A DNA stretch of 64,000 nt from Streptomyces odontomachi (GCF_024435355.1 NZ_JAMJWG010000012.1:248001-312000), one strand, 5' to 3'; shown: positions 1 through 9,322, numbered from the stretch's first letter. Notes: a model not told the origin generated them from the sequence alone. A program made the numbers and translations.

Positions 1-1
1 C

Positions 2-1453
2 CAGGACGAAGACGGCCGGGTCTCCGGAATCTTCTGCTACGAGCGCGAATCCGGCCGCTTCTTCGTGATCGAGGCCCCCGCGGTGGTGCTCGCCACCGGC
101 GGCATCGGCAAGTCGTTCAAGGTGACCTCGAACTCCTGGGAGTACACCGGCGACGGCCACGCGCTGGCGCTGCTGGCCGGTGCGCCGCTGCTGAACATGG
201 AGTTCGTGCAGTTCCACCCGACGGGCATGGTCTGGCCCCCGTCGGTGAAGGGCATCCTGGTCACCGAGTCGGTGCGCGGTGACGGCGGTGTGCTGCGCAA
301 CTCCGAGGGCAAGCGGTTCATGTTCGACTACATCCCGGACGTCTTCAAGGAGAAGTACGCCCAGTCCGAGGATGAGGGCGACCGCTGGTACGAGGACCCG
401 GACAACAACCGCCGCCCGCCCGAGCTGCTGCCCCGTGACGAGGTGGCCCGCGCCATCAACTCCGAGGTGAAGGCCGGCCGCGGCTCCCCGCACGGCGGCG
501 TCTTCCTGGACGTGTCGTCGCGTATGCCGGCGGAGGTCATCCGGCGCCGGCTGCCGTCCATGTACCACCAGTTCAAGGAGCTGGCCGACGTCGACATCAC
601 GGCCGGGCCCATGGAGGTCGGGCCGACCTGCCACTACGTGATGGGTGGTGTCGCGGTCGACTCGGACACCGCGGCGGCGCGCGGCGTGCCCGGACTGTTC
701 GCGGCCGGTGAGGTCGCCGGCGGTATGCACGGCTCCAACCGGCTCGGCGGCAACTCCCTGTCCGACCTGCTGGTATTCGGCCGCCGCGCGGGGCTGCACG
801 CCGCCGAGTACGCGGCCGGCCTCACCGGCGACGGCCGCCCCGCGGTCGGCGAGGCCCAGGTGGACACGGCGGCGGCCGAGGCGCTGCGCCCGTTCTCCGC
901 CGAGGCCGGCGAAGGCGAGGAGGGCGCCAAGGCCGGCAAGGACGGTAAGGACGGCAAGGGAGCCGCCCTGCCGCCGGAGAACCCGTACACCCTCCACCAG
1001 GAACTCCAGCAGACCATGAACGACCTGGTCGGCATCATCCGCCGGGAAGGCGAGATGCAGCAGGCCCTGGAGAAGCTGGCCGACCTGCGGGTACGCGCCC
1101 GGCGTGCCGGCGTCGAGGGGCACCGGCAGTTCAACCCCGGCTGGCACCTCGCGCTCGACCTGCGGAACATGCTGCTGGTCAGCGAGTGCGTCGCGCGCGC
1201 CGCACTGGAGCGCACCGAGAGCCGCGGCGGCCACACCCGCGAGGACTTCGCGACGATGGACCGCAACTGGCGCCGGGCGAACCTGCTGTGCCGGCTCGCC
1301 GACCCGACCGGTGGCCTCGCCGCCACCGACCCCCAGAGCGGGCAGATCGAGCTGACCCGCGAGGAGACCCAACCCATCCGAGAAGACCTGCTGGCCCTCT
1401 TCGAGAAGGAGGAGCTGGTCAAGTACCTCGCCGAAGAGGAGCTGTACGAGTGA
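2..1453 (+). CDS. sdhA: Succinate dehydrogenase / fumarate reductase flavoprotein subunit (5' truncated by window)
   Basis: The reading frame is open from base 2, so the N-terminus lies outside the window; about 483 residues are visible. The family carries covalent FAD and oxidises succinate to fumarate, passing electrons to the iron-sulfur subunit at the membrane. Visible family signatures are the FAD-domain stretch AVVLATGGIGK, the HPTGM motif, the substrate-site region CHYVMGGV, and HGSNRLGGNSLSDLLVFG near the FAD. A Gly/Lys/Glu-rich insertion (about bases 900-965) is unusual and looks like a flexible loop. The stop overlaps the GTG start of sdhB by 4 nt, indicating translational coupling. 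The cytochrome b subunit is not visible and is presumably upstream. The organisation resembles the Streptomyces enzyme often annotated fumarate reductase/succinate dehydrogenase; direction of catalysis cannot be read from sequence. Confidence 0.95.
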   Translation, partial: QDEDGRVSGIFCYERESGRFFVIEAPAVVLATGGIGKSFKVTSNSWEYTGDGHALALLAGAPLLNMEFVQFHPTGMVWPPSVKGILVTESVRGDGGVLRNSEGKRFMFDYIPDVFKEKYAQSEDEGDRWYEDPDNNRRPPELLPRDEVARAINSEVKAGRGSPHGGVFLDVSSRMPAEVIRRRLPSMYHQFKELADVDITAGPMEVGPTCHYVMGGVAVDSDTAAARGVPGLFAAGEVAGGMHGSNRLGGNSLSDLLVFGRRAGLHAAEYAAGLTGDGRPAVGEAQVDTAAAEALRPFSAEAGEGEEGAKAGKDGKDGKGAALPPENPYTLHQELQQTMNDLVGIIRREGEMQQALEKLADLRVRARRAGVEGHRQFNPGWHLALDLRNMLLVSECVARAALERTESRGGHTREDFATMDRNWRRANLLCRLADPTGGLAATDPQSGQIELTREETQPIREDLLALFEKEELVKYLAEEELYE

Positions 1454-2316
1454 CCACCGCAACATCCCCGAGCTCACAGGGTTCCCCGTCCGAGGGGCCC
1501 GCGAGCGGCACCGCCTCCCCGGACACCACGCCCGGCGTGGCGACCGCCCAGTCCTACGAGGCGCACTTCCGGGTCTGGCGCGGCGACACCGACGGCGGCG
1601 ACCTGGAGGACTTCAAGGTCGAGGTCAACGAGGGCGAGGTCGTCCTCGACATCATCCACCGGCTCCAGGCCACCCAGGCGCCGGACCTGGCGGTGCGGTG
1701 GAACTGCAAGGCCGGCAAGTGCGGCTCGTGCAGCGCGGAGGTCAACGGCCGGCCGCGGCTGATGTGCATGACCCGCATGTCGGTCTTCGACCGCGCCGAG
1801 ACGATCACGGTGACGCCGATGCGTACCTTCCCCGTGGTCCGCGACCTGGTCACCGACGTGGGCTTCAACTACACCAAGGCCCGCGAGGTGCCCTCGTTCG
1901 TGCCGCCCAAGGACCTCGGTCCCGGCGAGTACCGGATGCAGCAGGAGGACGTGGACCGCTCGCAGGAGTTCCGCAAGTGCATCGAGTGCTACCTGTGCCA
2001 GAACACCTGCCACGTGGTGCGTGACCACGAGGAGAACAAGACCGCGTTCGCCGGGCCCCGTTTCCTCATGCGGATCGCCGAGCTGGACATGCACCCGCTC
2101 GACGCGGCCGAGGAGAACGGCCTCGACCGCAAGCGCACCGCCCAGGAGGACCACGGCCTCGGCTACTGCAACATCACCAAGTGCTGCACCGAGGTCTGCC
2201 CCGAGGGCATCCACATCACCGACAACGCCCTCATTCCGCTGAAGGAACGGGCAGTGGATCGTAAGTACGATCCACTGGTCTGGCTGGGGAACAAGATCCG
2301 CCGCCGGGGGGAGTAG
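1450..2316 (+). CDS. sdhB: Succinate dehydrogenase / fumarate reductase iron-sulfur subunit
   Basis: A 288-residue protein that relays electrons from the flavoprotein to the quinone site. The start is GTG at 1450, overlapping the sdhA stop (GTGA); the open frame continues upstream but only inside sdhA. The [2Fe-2S] cysteines are C86, C91, C94 and C106 (CKAGKCGSC motif). The ferredoxin-like half has CIECYLCQNTC (C177, C180, C183, C187) and a second cluster group C240, C245/C246, C250, matching the [4Fe-4S]/[3Fe-4S] arrangement of the family. The first 35 residues are Ser/Thr/Pro-rich and poorly conserved. Its last codons contain a perfect 26-bp inverted repeat, annotated separately. No further sdh gene follows; a 387-bp gap with dispersed repeats comes next. 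Confidence 0.95.
   Translation: MTTATSPSSQGSPSEGPASGTASPDTTPGVATAQSYEAHFRVWRGDTDGGDLEDFKVEVNEGEVVLDIIHRLQATQAPDLAVRWNCKAGKCGSCSAEVNGRPRLMCMTRMSVFDRAETITVTPMRTFPVVRDLVTDVGFNYTKAREVPSFVPPKDLGPGEYRMQQEDVDRSQEFRKCIECYLCQNTCHVVRDHEENKTAFAGPRFLMRIAELDMHPLDAAEENGLDRKRTAQEDHGLGYCNITKCCTEVCPEGIHITDNALIPLKERAVDRKYDPLVWLGNKIRRRGE
2252..2277 (+). other. Perfect 26-bp inverted repeat inside the sdhB 3' coding end
   Basis: Twelve-base arms CAGTGGATCGTA and TACGATCCACTG flank an AG centre. The repeat spans codons for a segment reading AVDRKYDPL, using GCA, GAT, CGT, GAT and CCA, which are uncommon in a genome with strong third-position GC bias. As RNA it would fold into an 11-bp stem with an AAGU loop about 40 bases before the stop codon. 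It could be an mRNA stability element, a pause or a protein-binding site. The pairing is seen directly; function is inference. Confidence 0.6.
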
Positions 2317-2381
2317 GGCCGCCCCGCGGCCCTGGGGTGCCCCCTTCGGGGGGTGCCCCTGCCAGGCGGACCACGCCCTGG

Positions 2382-2513
2382 AAGGGGCGCGGGGACCTGC
2401 GCGACCAGCCACGACGAGACGGTCGGGTCGTCACCGGCCCGGTGGGGTTCTTTCTGTCGTGTCCGGACCACCGGGCCGGTGGGTGGTTGCTCGCGCAGTT
2501 CCCCGCGCCCCTT
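2382..2513. repeat. 132-bp dispersed repeat with terminal inverted repeats, copy A
   Basis: Ends are AAGGGGCGCGGGGACCTGCG on the left and CGCAGTTCCCCGCGCCCCTT on the right, nearly inverted copies of each other. The interior matches, in reverse orientation, the interiors of the copies at 11146, 48824 and 49004. It lies in the gap after sdhB (2317-2703), which holds no gene I can support. No transposase is associated. Confidence 0.8.
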
Positions 2514-2605
2514 TTTTGGGCACTGCGTGCCCCTCGAAGAGCGAGCAGCGCCCCTATTCCCAGCGCCTTCGGCGCCCCACGGGAGGGGACACGTAGTGTC
2601 CCTAT

Positions 2606-2670
2606 AAGGGGCGCGGGGAACTGCGCCACCAGCCACGACGCGACCCGCAGGCCGTCACCGACCCGCGCCC
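2606..2670. repeat. Partial copy (left half) of the 132-bp dispersed repeat
   Basis: Starts with AGGGGCGCGGGGAACTGCGC and continues with the CCAGCCACGACG interior seen in copy A, then diverges. Just upstream lies a short palindrome GGGACACGTAGTGTCCC. Confidence 0.6.
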
Positions 2671-2703
2671 CCTTCCAGGGCACGCCTGTGCCAGACTCCG
2701 CGC

Positions 2704-3756
2704 ATGCGGAAAACCCGGATAACCCTGTCGCCCCGTCTGCGCGTCGGCCGTCGCACGGTCGGACAACCCCGCGCCCGGGCCGGACGACCCGCCGTCCGGG
2801 CCGGACGGCGCCCGGCCAACCGTCCGGTGGCCGCGGTGTTGCTCACCGCGGCCCTGGCGGCAAGCGCCGCCTGCGGCTCGGAGTCCGCCGGCTCCGACGA
2901 CACCGGCGGTACCGGCGGCAAGGACGGCACCACCTTCACCCGGGCCCTCGCCGCCGTACCCGCCTCGCTCGCCGGTGAATCGATCATGTTCCGGGACGTC
3001 GGCAGGGCGCGGCCGCTCGTGGAGTCCGGGAACCGGATGTACGCGGCGCTGGACACCTACGGGATCCCGGAGCTGGGCCAGTACGCCGCGCTGGACCCGA
3101 AGAAGGACATGGGCTTCGACCTGAAGCAGGTCAAGACGTCCTTGACGGTGAGCCAGACCCCCACGTCCTTCCTGACCGGCACCTTCGACCCGGACGCCGT
3201 CAGCAGCGCCCTGGCGAAGCACGGCTACCACGCGAGCAAGGACGACACCGGCACGCACCTGACGAAGTCCGGCTCCCCCACCGTCGACGTGACCGGCACC
3301 GTGCGCAGCGAACGCACCTCGGACGACTCGCCCAAGCTGCCGCTCACCCCGCCGAAGAAGTCCGTGCTCGACGACGCGGCATACCGGGCGGCGGCCGACT
3401 GCCTCGGTGACACCTACGAGGCGACGCTGTACGGGAAGGGCGCCGGGAAGAACAAGGACGTGGTGCTGCTCGCCATCGGCGGCCGGCTCAGCGGAGGCAA
3501 GGCCTCGACCGAGACCCTGTGCGCGGTGACCGCGTCGAAGGACGCCGCCGACGCGACCGCGAAGGCCCTTCGTGAGAAGGAGACCGCGGCGGGCAAGCGG
3601 TACGCGGGTTCCGAGGTCACCGTCGGCGACGGCGACACTCCCGTCGTGTCGATGACCTGGAAGAACAAGAACGCCTCGGGATCACGCCCGGGAGACAGCG
3701 ACCGGACGCTTGAGCTGCCGTCGCTGCTGCTGAAGCTCTTCGGCACGTCGGGCTGA
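2704..3756 (+). CDS. Putative exported lipoprotein of unknown function
   Basis: I do not recognise the family. The 350-residue protein starts with about 38 Arg-rich residues, then a hydrophobic stretch (about 40-55, VAAVLLTAALAASAAC) ending in a cysteine. That is compatible with a lipoprotein signal peptide, although the residue three before the cysteine is Ser rather than the usual Leu. The long Arg-rich n-region is atypical, so the true start may be internal. After the cysteine comes a low-complexity Gly/Ser/Asp/Thr linker and then a mixed, Lys- and Asp-rich soluble domain. There is no strong ribosome binding site before the ATG. It lies alone between dispersed repeats and the downstream hydrolase-like gene (75-bp gap), so it could be co-transcribed with that gene. 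Confidence 0.7.
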   Translation: MRKTRITLSPRLRVGRRTVGQPRARAGRPAVRAGRRPANRPVAAVLLTAALAASAACGSESAGSDDTGGTGGKDGTTFTRALAAVPASLAGESIMFRDVGRARPLVESGNRMYAALDTYGIPELGQYAALDPKKDMGFDLKQVKTSLTVSQTPTSFLTGTFDPDAVSSALAKHGYHASKDDTGTHLTKSGSPTVDVTGTVRSERTSDDSPKLPLTPPKKSVLDDAAYRAAADCLGDTYEATLYGKGAGKNKDVVLLAIGGRLSGGKASTETLCAVTASKDAADATAKALREKETAAGKRYAGSEVTVGDGDTPVVSMTWKNKNASGSRPGDSDRTLELPSLLLKLFGTSG

Positions 3757-3831
3757 CCGCCCCCGGGATCCGCAACCCGCCCGGCCGCGCCCGCCGCATC
3801 TGCCACCGCCCGACCGTCGAGGACTGCCCGC

Positions 3832-5139
3832 ATGGACACCGACCTGATGCGGACCTGGTTCCGCGACACCTACCGCTCGATCGAGACGCTCACCACGGAG
3901 CACAGCCTCACCGCCGACGCCATGGACCTCTCCGGCTCGGGCCGGCCCACCCCCGTCCGGCAGACGTCGCCCACCAACATCGGCTGCGGCCTGTGGTCCA
4001 CGGTGGCCGCGGCCGGGCTCGGCGTCATCGACCGCGCCACGCTGCACCGCAGGCTGTCCGGCACGCTGGCCGCCGTGGAGCGCCTGGAGCGGCAGCACGG
4101 CTTCTGGCTCAACTGGTACGACCCCTACGACGGTTCGACGCTCACCAGCTCCCCGGACAGCGGCGAGGAGGTGCGGCCGTTCCTGTCGACCGTCGACAAC
4201 GCCTGGCTGATCGCCGGGCTGCGCATCGCGGCCGACGCCGACCCCGCGCTGCGGCCCCGCATCGCACGGCTGCTGGCCGGCGCCGACTGGTCGTACTTCC
4301 ACACGCCGTACGACCCTGCCGACCCGGTGAACCACCCCGGCCAGCTGCGCGGCGGATTCTGGACCGACACCGGCGAGCCCACCCCGCACCACTACGGCTC
4401 GTTGAACACCGAGCCGCGCATGGCCAGTTACCTCGGCATCGCCGACGGCAGCCTGCCCGCCGAGCACTACTGGTGCCTGCTGCGCACCGATCCGCCCGGC
4501 CAGGTGCAGGAGCAGGAACCCGACGGCGAACACCGCACCGTCGGACGGGTGCGGATGTTCAACGGCCACTACACGTACCGGGGCCGCGCCCTCGTCCCGA
4601 CCTGGGGCGGTTCCATGTTCGAGGCGCTGATGGTGCCCCTGTTCGTGCCGGAGCGCACGTGGTCGCCGCAGGCGTGGGGCGCCACCCACGGACGGTACGT
4701 GCTCGGCCAGCTCGAGCACGGCCTCTACGAGGCGGAGTACGGCTACTGGGGCTTCTCGCCGGCGAACGTCCCCGACGGCGGCTACGACGTGTACGGCGTC
4801 GCCGCCCTCGGCATGCAGACGGACGGCTACGACTCCAAGGGCGTCGTCACCCCGCACGCCTCCTTCCTCGCCCTGCCGTACGAGCCCCGGGCCGCCCTGG
4901 ACAACCTCACCGCGCTCGCCCGCGACTTCGGCGCCTACGACGACGGCTACGGCTTCCGTGACTCCGTCGACGTGACCACCGGCCGGGTCAGCGACTTCGT
5001 GCTCGCCCTGGACCAGGGCATGATCGCCGCCGCGCTGGCCGAGCAGCTGCACCCGGGGCTGCTGCAACGCACGTTCAGCACCGGCGGTTTCGCCTCGCGG
5101 GTGCGTCCGCTGCTGGCGCAGGAACGGTTCAGCATCTAG
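3832..5139 (+). CDS. Glycoamylase-like (PF10091 type) protein
   Basis: A 435-residue protein with an aromatic-rich alpha-toroid character: WFRDTYRSIE at the N-terminus, TSPTNIGCGLWS, FWLNWYD, STVDNAWLIAGL and a C-terminal region ending VLALDQGMIAAALAEQL. The N-terminal TSPTNIG and the late DQG motifs are typical of the glycoamylase-like family, some members of which cleave beta-1,2-glucan (GH144/GH162). No signal peptide is visible, so it may act in the cytoplasm or be exported by another route. The start has GAGG 9-10 bases upstream. Exact substrate is unknown; family assignment is from pattern recognition only. It follows the putative lipoprotein gene on the same strand and faces the convergent GH18-like gene. 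Confidence 0.65.
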   Translation: MDTDLMRTWFRDTYRSIETLTTEHSLTADAMDLSGSGRPTPVRQTSPTNIGCGLWSTVAAAGLGVIDRATLHRRLSGTLAAVERLERQHGFWLNWYDPYDGSTLTSSPDSGEEVRPFLSTVDNAWLIAGLRIAADADPALRPRIARLLAGADWSYFHTPYDPADPVNHPGQLRGGFWTDTGEPTPHHYGSLNTEPRMASYLGIADGSLPAEHYWCLLRTDPPGQVQEQEPDGEHRTVGRVRMFNGHYTYRGRALVPTWGGSMFEALMVPLFVPERTWSPQAWGATHGRYVLGQLEHGLYEAEYGYWGFSPANVPDGGYDVYGVAALGMQTDGYDSKGVVTPHASFLALPYEPRAALDNLTALARDFGAYDDGYGFRDSVDVTTGRVSDFVLALDQGMIAAALAEQLHPGLLQRTFSTGGFASRVRPLLAQERFSI

Positions 5140-5211
5140 CGGGGGACCCGGTGCCCGGCGGCCGGCCGGCTCGGCTTCTGACGGCCGGCCCAGCGTCGCC
5201 GACCGGCCCGC

Positions 5212-6333
5212 TCAGCGCACCCACCCGGCCCGGTACGCCGCCCAGTCCTCGTCGCGTGCCGTGAAGTCCACGTACAGGGCGAGACCGAACCTGGCCCGGT
5301 CCGGGTCGGTGCGGCCGAGGCCGAGCCGGGCGCCCCGTACCGCGGCGGGCACGGTCTCGGCGAAGCCCCAGTGGCTGGGGTTGTTCTCCTGGTAGAAGGG
5401 CAGCCCCATCAGCAGGTCCGTGGTGCGCGGCGTGACCTCCAGGGCGAGCGTGGTCTGTTCGGCCACGTAGCCGCCGTAGAGGCTCTCCAGGGGCATCGCG
5501 GTGTCGTACGACATGACGGCGATCTGGTCGACGCGGCGTGCGACCCGCCCGAAGAACGCCTGCGACCACCACTTCGGGTGCCCCTTCACGGCGCCGGCCA
5601 CGGAGTGCAGGTGCGGCAGCGGGTCGATCTGGTGGGCGGCGACGGACAGCACCGCGCTTCGGGAGCCCGTCAGCGGGTGCAGCCGATCCAGCAGGGCCAG
5701 GTAGTCGGCGTCGTCCGAGTGCAGCGGCTCCAGGTCGAGGTGGACGCCGTCGAAGCCGGCGTCCAGCACCTGACGGGTGGAGCCGACCATGCGGTCCCGG
5801 GTCGCGGCGTCCTCCAGGTGCAGCCCCACCGGGCCCTCGGTGGCCAGTTCGTCGCCGAGCCAGGCCTGGACGCGCACGCCGGGCAGGGTCCGGTGCACCT
5901 GCCGGATCAGCCACCGGGCCTTGGGATACCGGTTCCCCGGCAGCGTTCCGTCGTGTTCCCAGGGGCCCGTGTGCACGTACAGATCGCGGATGCCGGTGCC
6001 GTGCAGCCGTTCGGCGAGCGCCTCGAGGTCGGCGTCGTCCTTGCGGCCGTCGACCCAGGCGTGGCCGAGCCACAGCGCGTCGCGGTCACGGGTGGTCGTA
6101 CCGGCGGCCGGGTCACCGCCGTAGTTGATCCGCAGCGCGATGCCCGCCGCGGCGAGCGGCAGCACGATCAGCAGGACCAGGGCGAGCACCAGGCGCTTCG
6201 GCCACTTCAGGCGTGGGCTGCGCCAGCCGCTTCGCATCCCTCGCCAGCCGCGCCGCAGCCGGCCCACTTCGCTGCCCGCCTGCGCACTCCCCGTCTCGGC
6301 CGGTGCCTCTTCCCGCACATCGTCCATCGCCAT
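5212..6333 (-). CDS. Membrane-anchored GH18-like protein
   Basis: A 373-residue protein from ATG at 6333, chosen because the upstream extension (to 6417) lacks a ribosome binding site while AAGGCGGGGG precedes this ATG. A cytoplasmic N-terminus with many Arg residues is followed by one membrane segment (about 48-68, LVLALVLLIVLPLAAAGIAL), leaving the bulk outside the cell. The extracytoplasmic part has a TIM-barrel feel, with FDGVHLDLEP matching the GH18 signature except that His replaces the first Asp pair member; the catalytic Glu is kept. MSYDTAM is a second GH18-like strand motif. Glycan hydrolysis or binding at the cell surface is likely; substrate unknown. It is convergent with the glycoamylase-like gene; a GC-rich inverted repeat around 5155-5205 may terminate both. 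Confidence 0.7.
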   Translation of the reverse strand: MAMDDVREEAPAETGSAQAGSEVGRLRRGWRGMRSGWRSPRLKWPKRLVLALVLLIVLPLAAAGIALRINYGGDPAAGTTTRDRDALWLGHAWVDGRKDDADLEALAERLHGTGIRDLYVHTGPWEHDGTLPGNRYPKARWLIRQVHRTLPGVRVQAWLGDELATEGPVGLHLEDAATRDRMVGSTRQVLDAGFDGVHLDLEPLHSDDADYLALLDRLHPLTGSRSAVLSVAAHQIDPLPHLHSVAGAVKGHPKWWSQAFFGRVARRVDQIAVMSYDTAMPLESLYGGYVAEQTTLALEVTPRTTDLLMGLPFYQENNPSHWGFAETVPAAVRGARLGLGRTDPDRARFGLALYVDFTARDEDWAAYRAGWVR

Positions 6334-6457
6334 CCCCCGCCTTCGCCCTTGACCGTTCTTCCCGGCCCGTCCCCCGATGTCCTGAACGAGAAGGGTAAAG
6401 GGTCGCGGCGAGGTCACGGCCGGGCAGGGTCGGAGGGGCGCGGCCGGCCGGGCGGGG

Positions 6458-9322
6458 TCAGAACAGGCTCAGCAACGCCTCGGACGGGTCCTTCATCTTG
6501 GCGTTGCCGTCCGGCAGCGGCATCTCGAACCAGACCGTCTTGCCGCGGTGCGTCCGGCGTGAGCCCCAGGCGGAGCTGAGCAGCTGGACGAGTTGGAGCC
6601 CGCGACCGCCTTCGTCGGTGTCACGGGCGCGGCGCCGGCGCGGCTGGACCAGGTTGGCGTCCCAGACCTCGCACACCACCGTGTGGTCGAGCAGCAGCCG
6701 TAGCCTGATCTCGCCCTCGCCGTACCGCAGGGCGTTGGTCACCAACTCGCTGACCAGCAGCTCCGCGGTGTCCACCAGGGGTTCGAGGTCCCAGGTGAGC
6801 AGTTGGGCGCGGGCGTACTCGCGGGCCCGGCCGACGCTGAGTGCCTCGCGCGGCAGGATCCAGTCGCCCACGGCGCCGGACGGCAGCCCCTGGATGCGTG
6901 CCATGAGGAGCGCGACGTCGTCCTCGCCGTGCGCGGTGTTGAGGGTGGTGAGGACGTGGTCGCAGACGTCCTCCAGGGGGCGGGACGGCTCGGTGAGGGT
7001 GCCGAGGAACGCCTGGAGGCCCTCGTCGAGCGGATTGTCGCGGGACTCCACGAGCCCGTCGGTGTAGAGCGCGAGCAGCGCGCCCTCGGCGAGCTCGACC
7101 TCGACCTCCTCGAACGGTTCGCCGCCCACGCCGAGCGGCATGCCGGGCGGCACGTCGAGCATCAGAGCGTCCTCGCCGGGCTCCACGACGACCGGCGGCA
7201 GATGGCCGGCGTTGGCGAAGGTGCACCGCCGGGTCACCGGGTCGTAGACCGCGTAGATACAGGTGGCGAGGTAGACCTCCAACAGGTCGGCGTCCTGCCG
7301 CTCGTCGGACTCCCGGGTGTCGCCGGCGCGCGACCGGGACCGTGCGGCATGGGATCGCTGGACGCCTCCGGGGGTGCCCAGGCCGCTGGCGATCTCGTCG
7401 AGCGCGGAGAGCACCTCGGCGGGCTCCAGGTCGAGCAGGGCGAGGGTGCGCACGGCGGTGCGCAGCTCGCCCATGGCGACGGCGGCGCGCAGGCCGCGCC
7501 CCATGACGTCGCCGACGACCAGGGCGGTGCGGTGTCCGGGCAGTTCGATGACGTCGAACCAGTCGCCGCCGACCTCGGTCGCCGCGTTGCCGGGCAGATA
7601 GCGGCAGGCGATGTCGAGTCCGGAGGCCTCCGGGTCGCCGGGCGGCAGCAGGGAGCGCTGGAGGATCAGGGCGCGCTCGTGCTCACGGCGGTACAGGCGC
7701 GCGTTGTCGATGCACACGGCGGCGCGTGCGGCGAGTTCGACGGCGAGCGCGCGGTCCCGGTCGCCGAACGGCTCGCTGCCCTTCGTACGGGAGAACTGGG
7801 CGAGTCCGACGACGGTGTCGTGGGCGACCATCGGCACGGCGAGGGTGGACTGGATGAGGCCGCCGTCGGCGGGGATGTGCCGGGGGCGGCCGATGCGCAG
7901 CGCCTCGGCGCACGGCGAGGCGAACGGGTAGTGGTGCACGGCGCCGACGCTGACCGGGGGCGAGCCGCCGGAGCTGTTGGCGAACGGGGCGTCGGAGACG
8001 GCGCTGGCGTAGGCGACCCGGCGAAGTTCGGCGCTGCCCGAGCCGGACTGCGGGCCGGTCGCCGCCCAGCGCCCTGACGGCGACTCGTCGCCCTGGAGCA
8101 GGCCCTGGTAGAGGTCGACGGAGGCCAGGTCGCAGAAGCCGGGGACGGTGACGTCCAGCAGTTCGCGCGCGGTGGTCTCCAGGTCGAGGGAGTTGCCGAT
8201 GCGGGCGCCGGCCTCGTTCAGGAGGGCGAGATTGCGGCGGGCGTGGGCGGCCTCGCGGGCGGCGGCGTGTCTGCGGGTGACGTCGGTGCCGATGCCGGCG
8301 ACGCCGATCGGGGCGCCGGAGCCGCCGTGCACCCGGTAGAGGTTGATCGCCCAGTGCCGGCGCTCGCTGGAGCCGGGGACCGGGCCGACCAGTTGCATCT
8401 CGTTGACCGGGTCGCCGGTCTCCAGGACGCGGCGGATGGCGGCGGTCAGCCGGTCGGCCTCGCCGCGCGGGAGGTAGTCGTGGACGCTGCCGCCGCGGTG
8501 GTCGTCGGCGGTGCCGCCGAAGACGGTGGCGAACCGGTGGTTGGTGCGCCAGACGCGTAGGTCCGTGCCGAACAGAAGAAAGCCAAAAGGAGATTGGCCG
8601 AAAATCGCCTGCGAGGCGGCGAGCTCGGTCTCGATCCCCCGCAGGATGCGGACGTCGATGACGATACAGACGGCGGAGTGCTCACCGTCCGCGTTCTCGG
8701 TCGGCATCACATAGATCTCGGCGACTCCCTCGCGGACGGCGTCAGGGCGGCCTTCCTGCGTGCCGTCCTCGCCGGCTGCTGCCTCGTCACCGTCCAGGGT
8801 GTGCTGTACGTACCCGGCCTGCTCGCCGTCGCGGGGCGCGGGTAGCCGGAACGGGACGGACCCGGTCCACTCGCGGCCGTCGAGGATCTCCGTCATCTTG
8901 CGCTGGCCGCGCTCGCGCAGGTCGGCCGGCACGAAGGCCTCGATGGGGTCCTTGCCGAGCGCCCGGGCCGCGGGGATGCCGAAGAGCCGCTCGGCCCGCT
9001 TGCTCCAGTGGTCGACCAGCCCGTCCGGGCCGATCGAGAACGAGGCGACCTTCAGATAGTCGTAGAGCGAACCGGGCGGGGTGCTCTGCCAGGTGGCGTC
9101 GGCCGGACCGGTACTCACGGCCGCATCAGCGGATTCGTACGGTCCTTGGCCCAGGGCTCCGTGGCCGGTGTCGCCGCGCGTGCTACGCGCGCCGTGGTGC
9201 GCCGGGCGGTCCTCCGCATCGCCCGAGCCGCCCGCGGCGCCGGGTGGCGCGCCGGGCGCACCGCCCCGGGATCCGTCCGACGGCGATCCGGGCGCCGTGG
9301 ACTTCGCTGGTATCTCGCTCAC
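6458..9322 (-). CDS. PAS-PAS-GAF-PP2C(SpoIIE)-HATPase regulatory phosphatase/anti-sigma fusion
   Basis: A 954-residue signalling protein. The start is GTG at 9322 with GGAGGGG about 9 bases upstream; the longer frame adds only unsupported residues. Order of domains: Pro/Gly/Ser-rich lead, PAS (about 85-190), second PAS (about 245-360), GAF (about 370-560), SpoIIE-type PP2C phosphatase (about 565-830, with VGGDWFDVIEL, VVGDVMGRG and LYTDGLVESR carrying metal-binding Asp residues), and a C-terminal HATPase (about 845-945, LVSELVTNALRYGEG N-box and DEGGRGLQLV). Such proteins dephosphorylate anti-anti-sigma factors and may also bind and phosphorylate partners, setting sigma factor activity. The adjacent small HATPase gene is a paralogue of its last domain, and a SigB/SigF-type sigma factor lies 2.1 kb away. 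No STAS anti-anti-sigma gene is in the window. Confidence 0.92.
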   Translation of the reverse strand: MSEIPAKSTAPGSPSDGSRGGAPGAPPGAAGGSGDAEDRPAHHGARSTRGDTGHGALGQGPYESADAAVSTGPADATWQSTPPGSLYDYLKVASFSIGPDGLVDHWSKRAERLFGIPAARALGKDPIEAFVPADLRERGQRKMTEILDGREWTGSVPFRLPAPRDGEQAGYVQHTLDGDEAAAGEDGTQEGRPDAVREGVAEIYVMPTENADGEHSAVCIVIDVRILRGIETELAASQAIFGQSPFGFLLFGTDLRVWRTNHRFATVFGGTADDHRGGSVHDYLPRGEADRLTAAIRRVLETGDPVNEMQLVGPVPGSSERRHWAINLYRVHGGSGAPIGVAGIGTDVTRRHAAAREAAHARRNLALLNEAGARIGNSLDLETTARELLDVTVPGFCDLASVDLYQGLLQGDESPSGRWAATGPQSGSGSAELRRVAYASAVSDAPFANSSGGSPPVSVGAVHHYPFASPCAEALRIGRPRHIPADGGLIQSTLAVPMVAHDTVVGLAQFSRTKGSEPFGDRDRALAVELAARAAVCIDNARLYRREHERALILQRSLLPPGDPEASGLDIACRYLPGNAATEVGGDWFDVIELPGHRTALVVGDVMGRGLRAAVAMGELRTAVRTLALLDLEPAEVLSALDEIASGLGTPGGVQRSHAARSRSRAGDTRESDERQDADLLEVYLATCIYAVYDPVTRRCTFANAGHLPPVVVEPGEDALMLDVPPGMPLGVGGEPFEEVEVELAEGALLALYTDGLVESRDNPLDEGLQAFLGTLTEPSRPLEDVCDHVLTTLNTAHGEDDVALLMARIQGLPSGAVGDWILPREALSVGRAREYARAQLLTWDLEPLVDTAELLVSELVTNALRYGEGEIRLRLLLDHTVVCEVWDANLVQPRRRRARDTDEGGRGLQLVQLLSSAWGSRRTHRGKTVWFEMPLPDGNAKMKDPSEALLSLF

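Noticed and set aside
5371..6579. 402-codon plus-strand frame
   Set aside because: Antisense to the GH18-like gene; no ribosome binding site and low-complexity composition.
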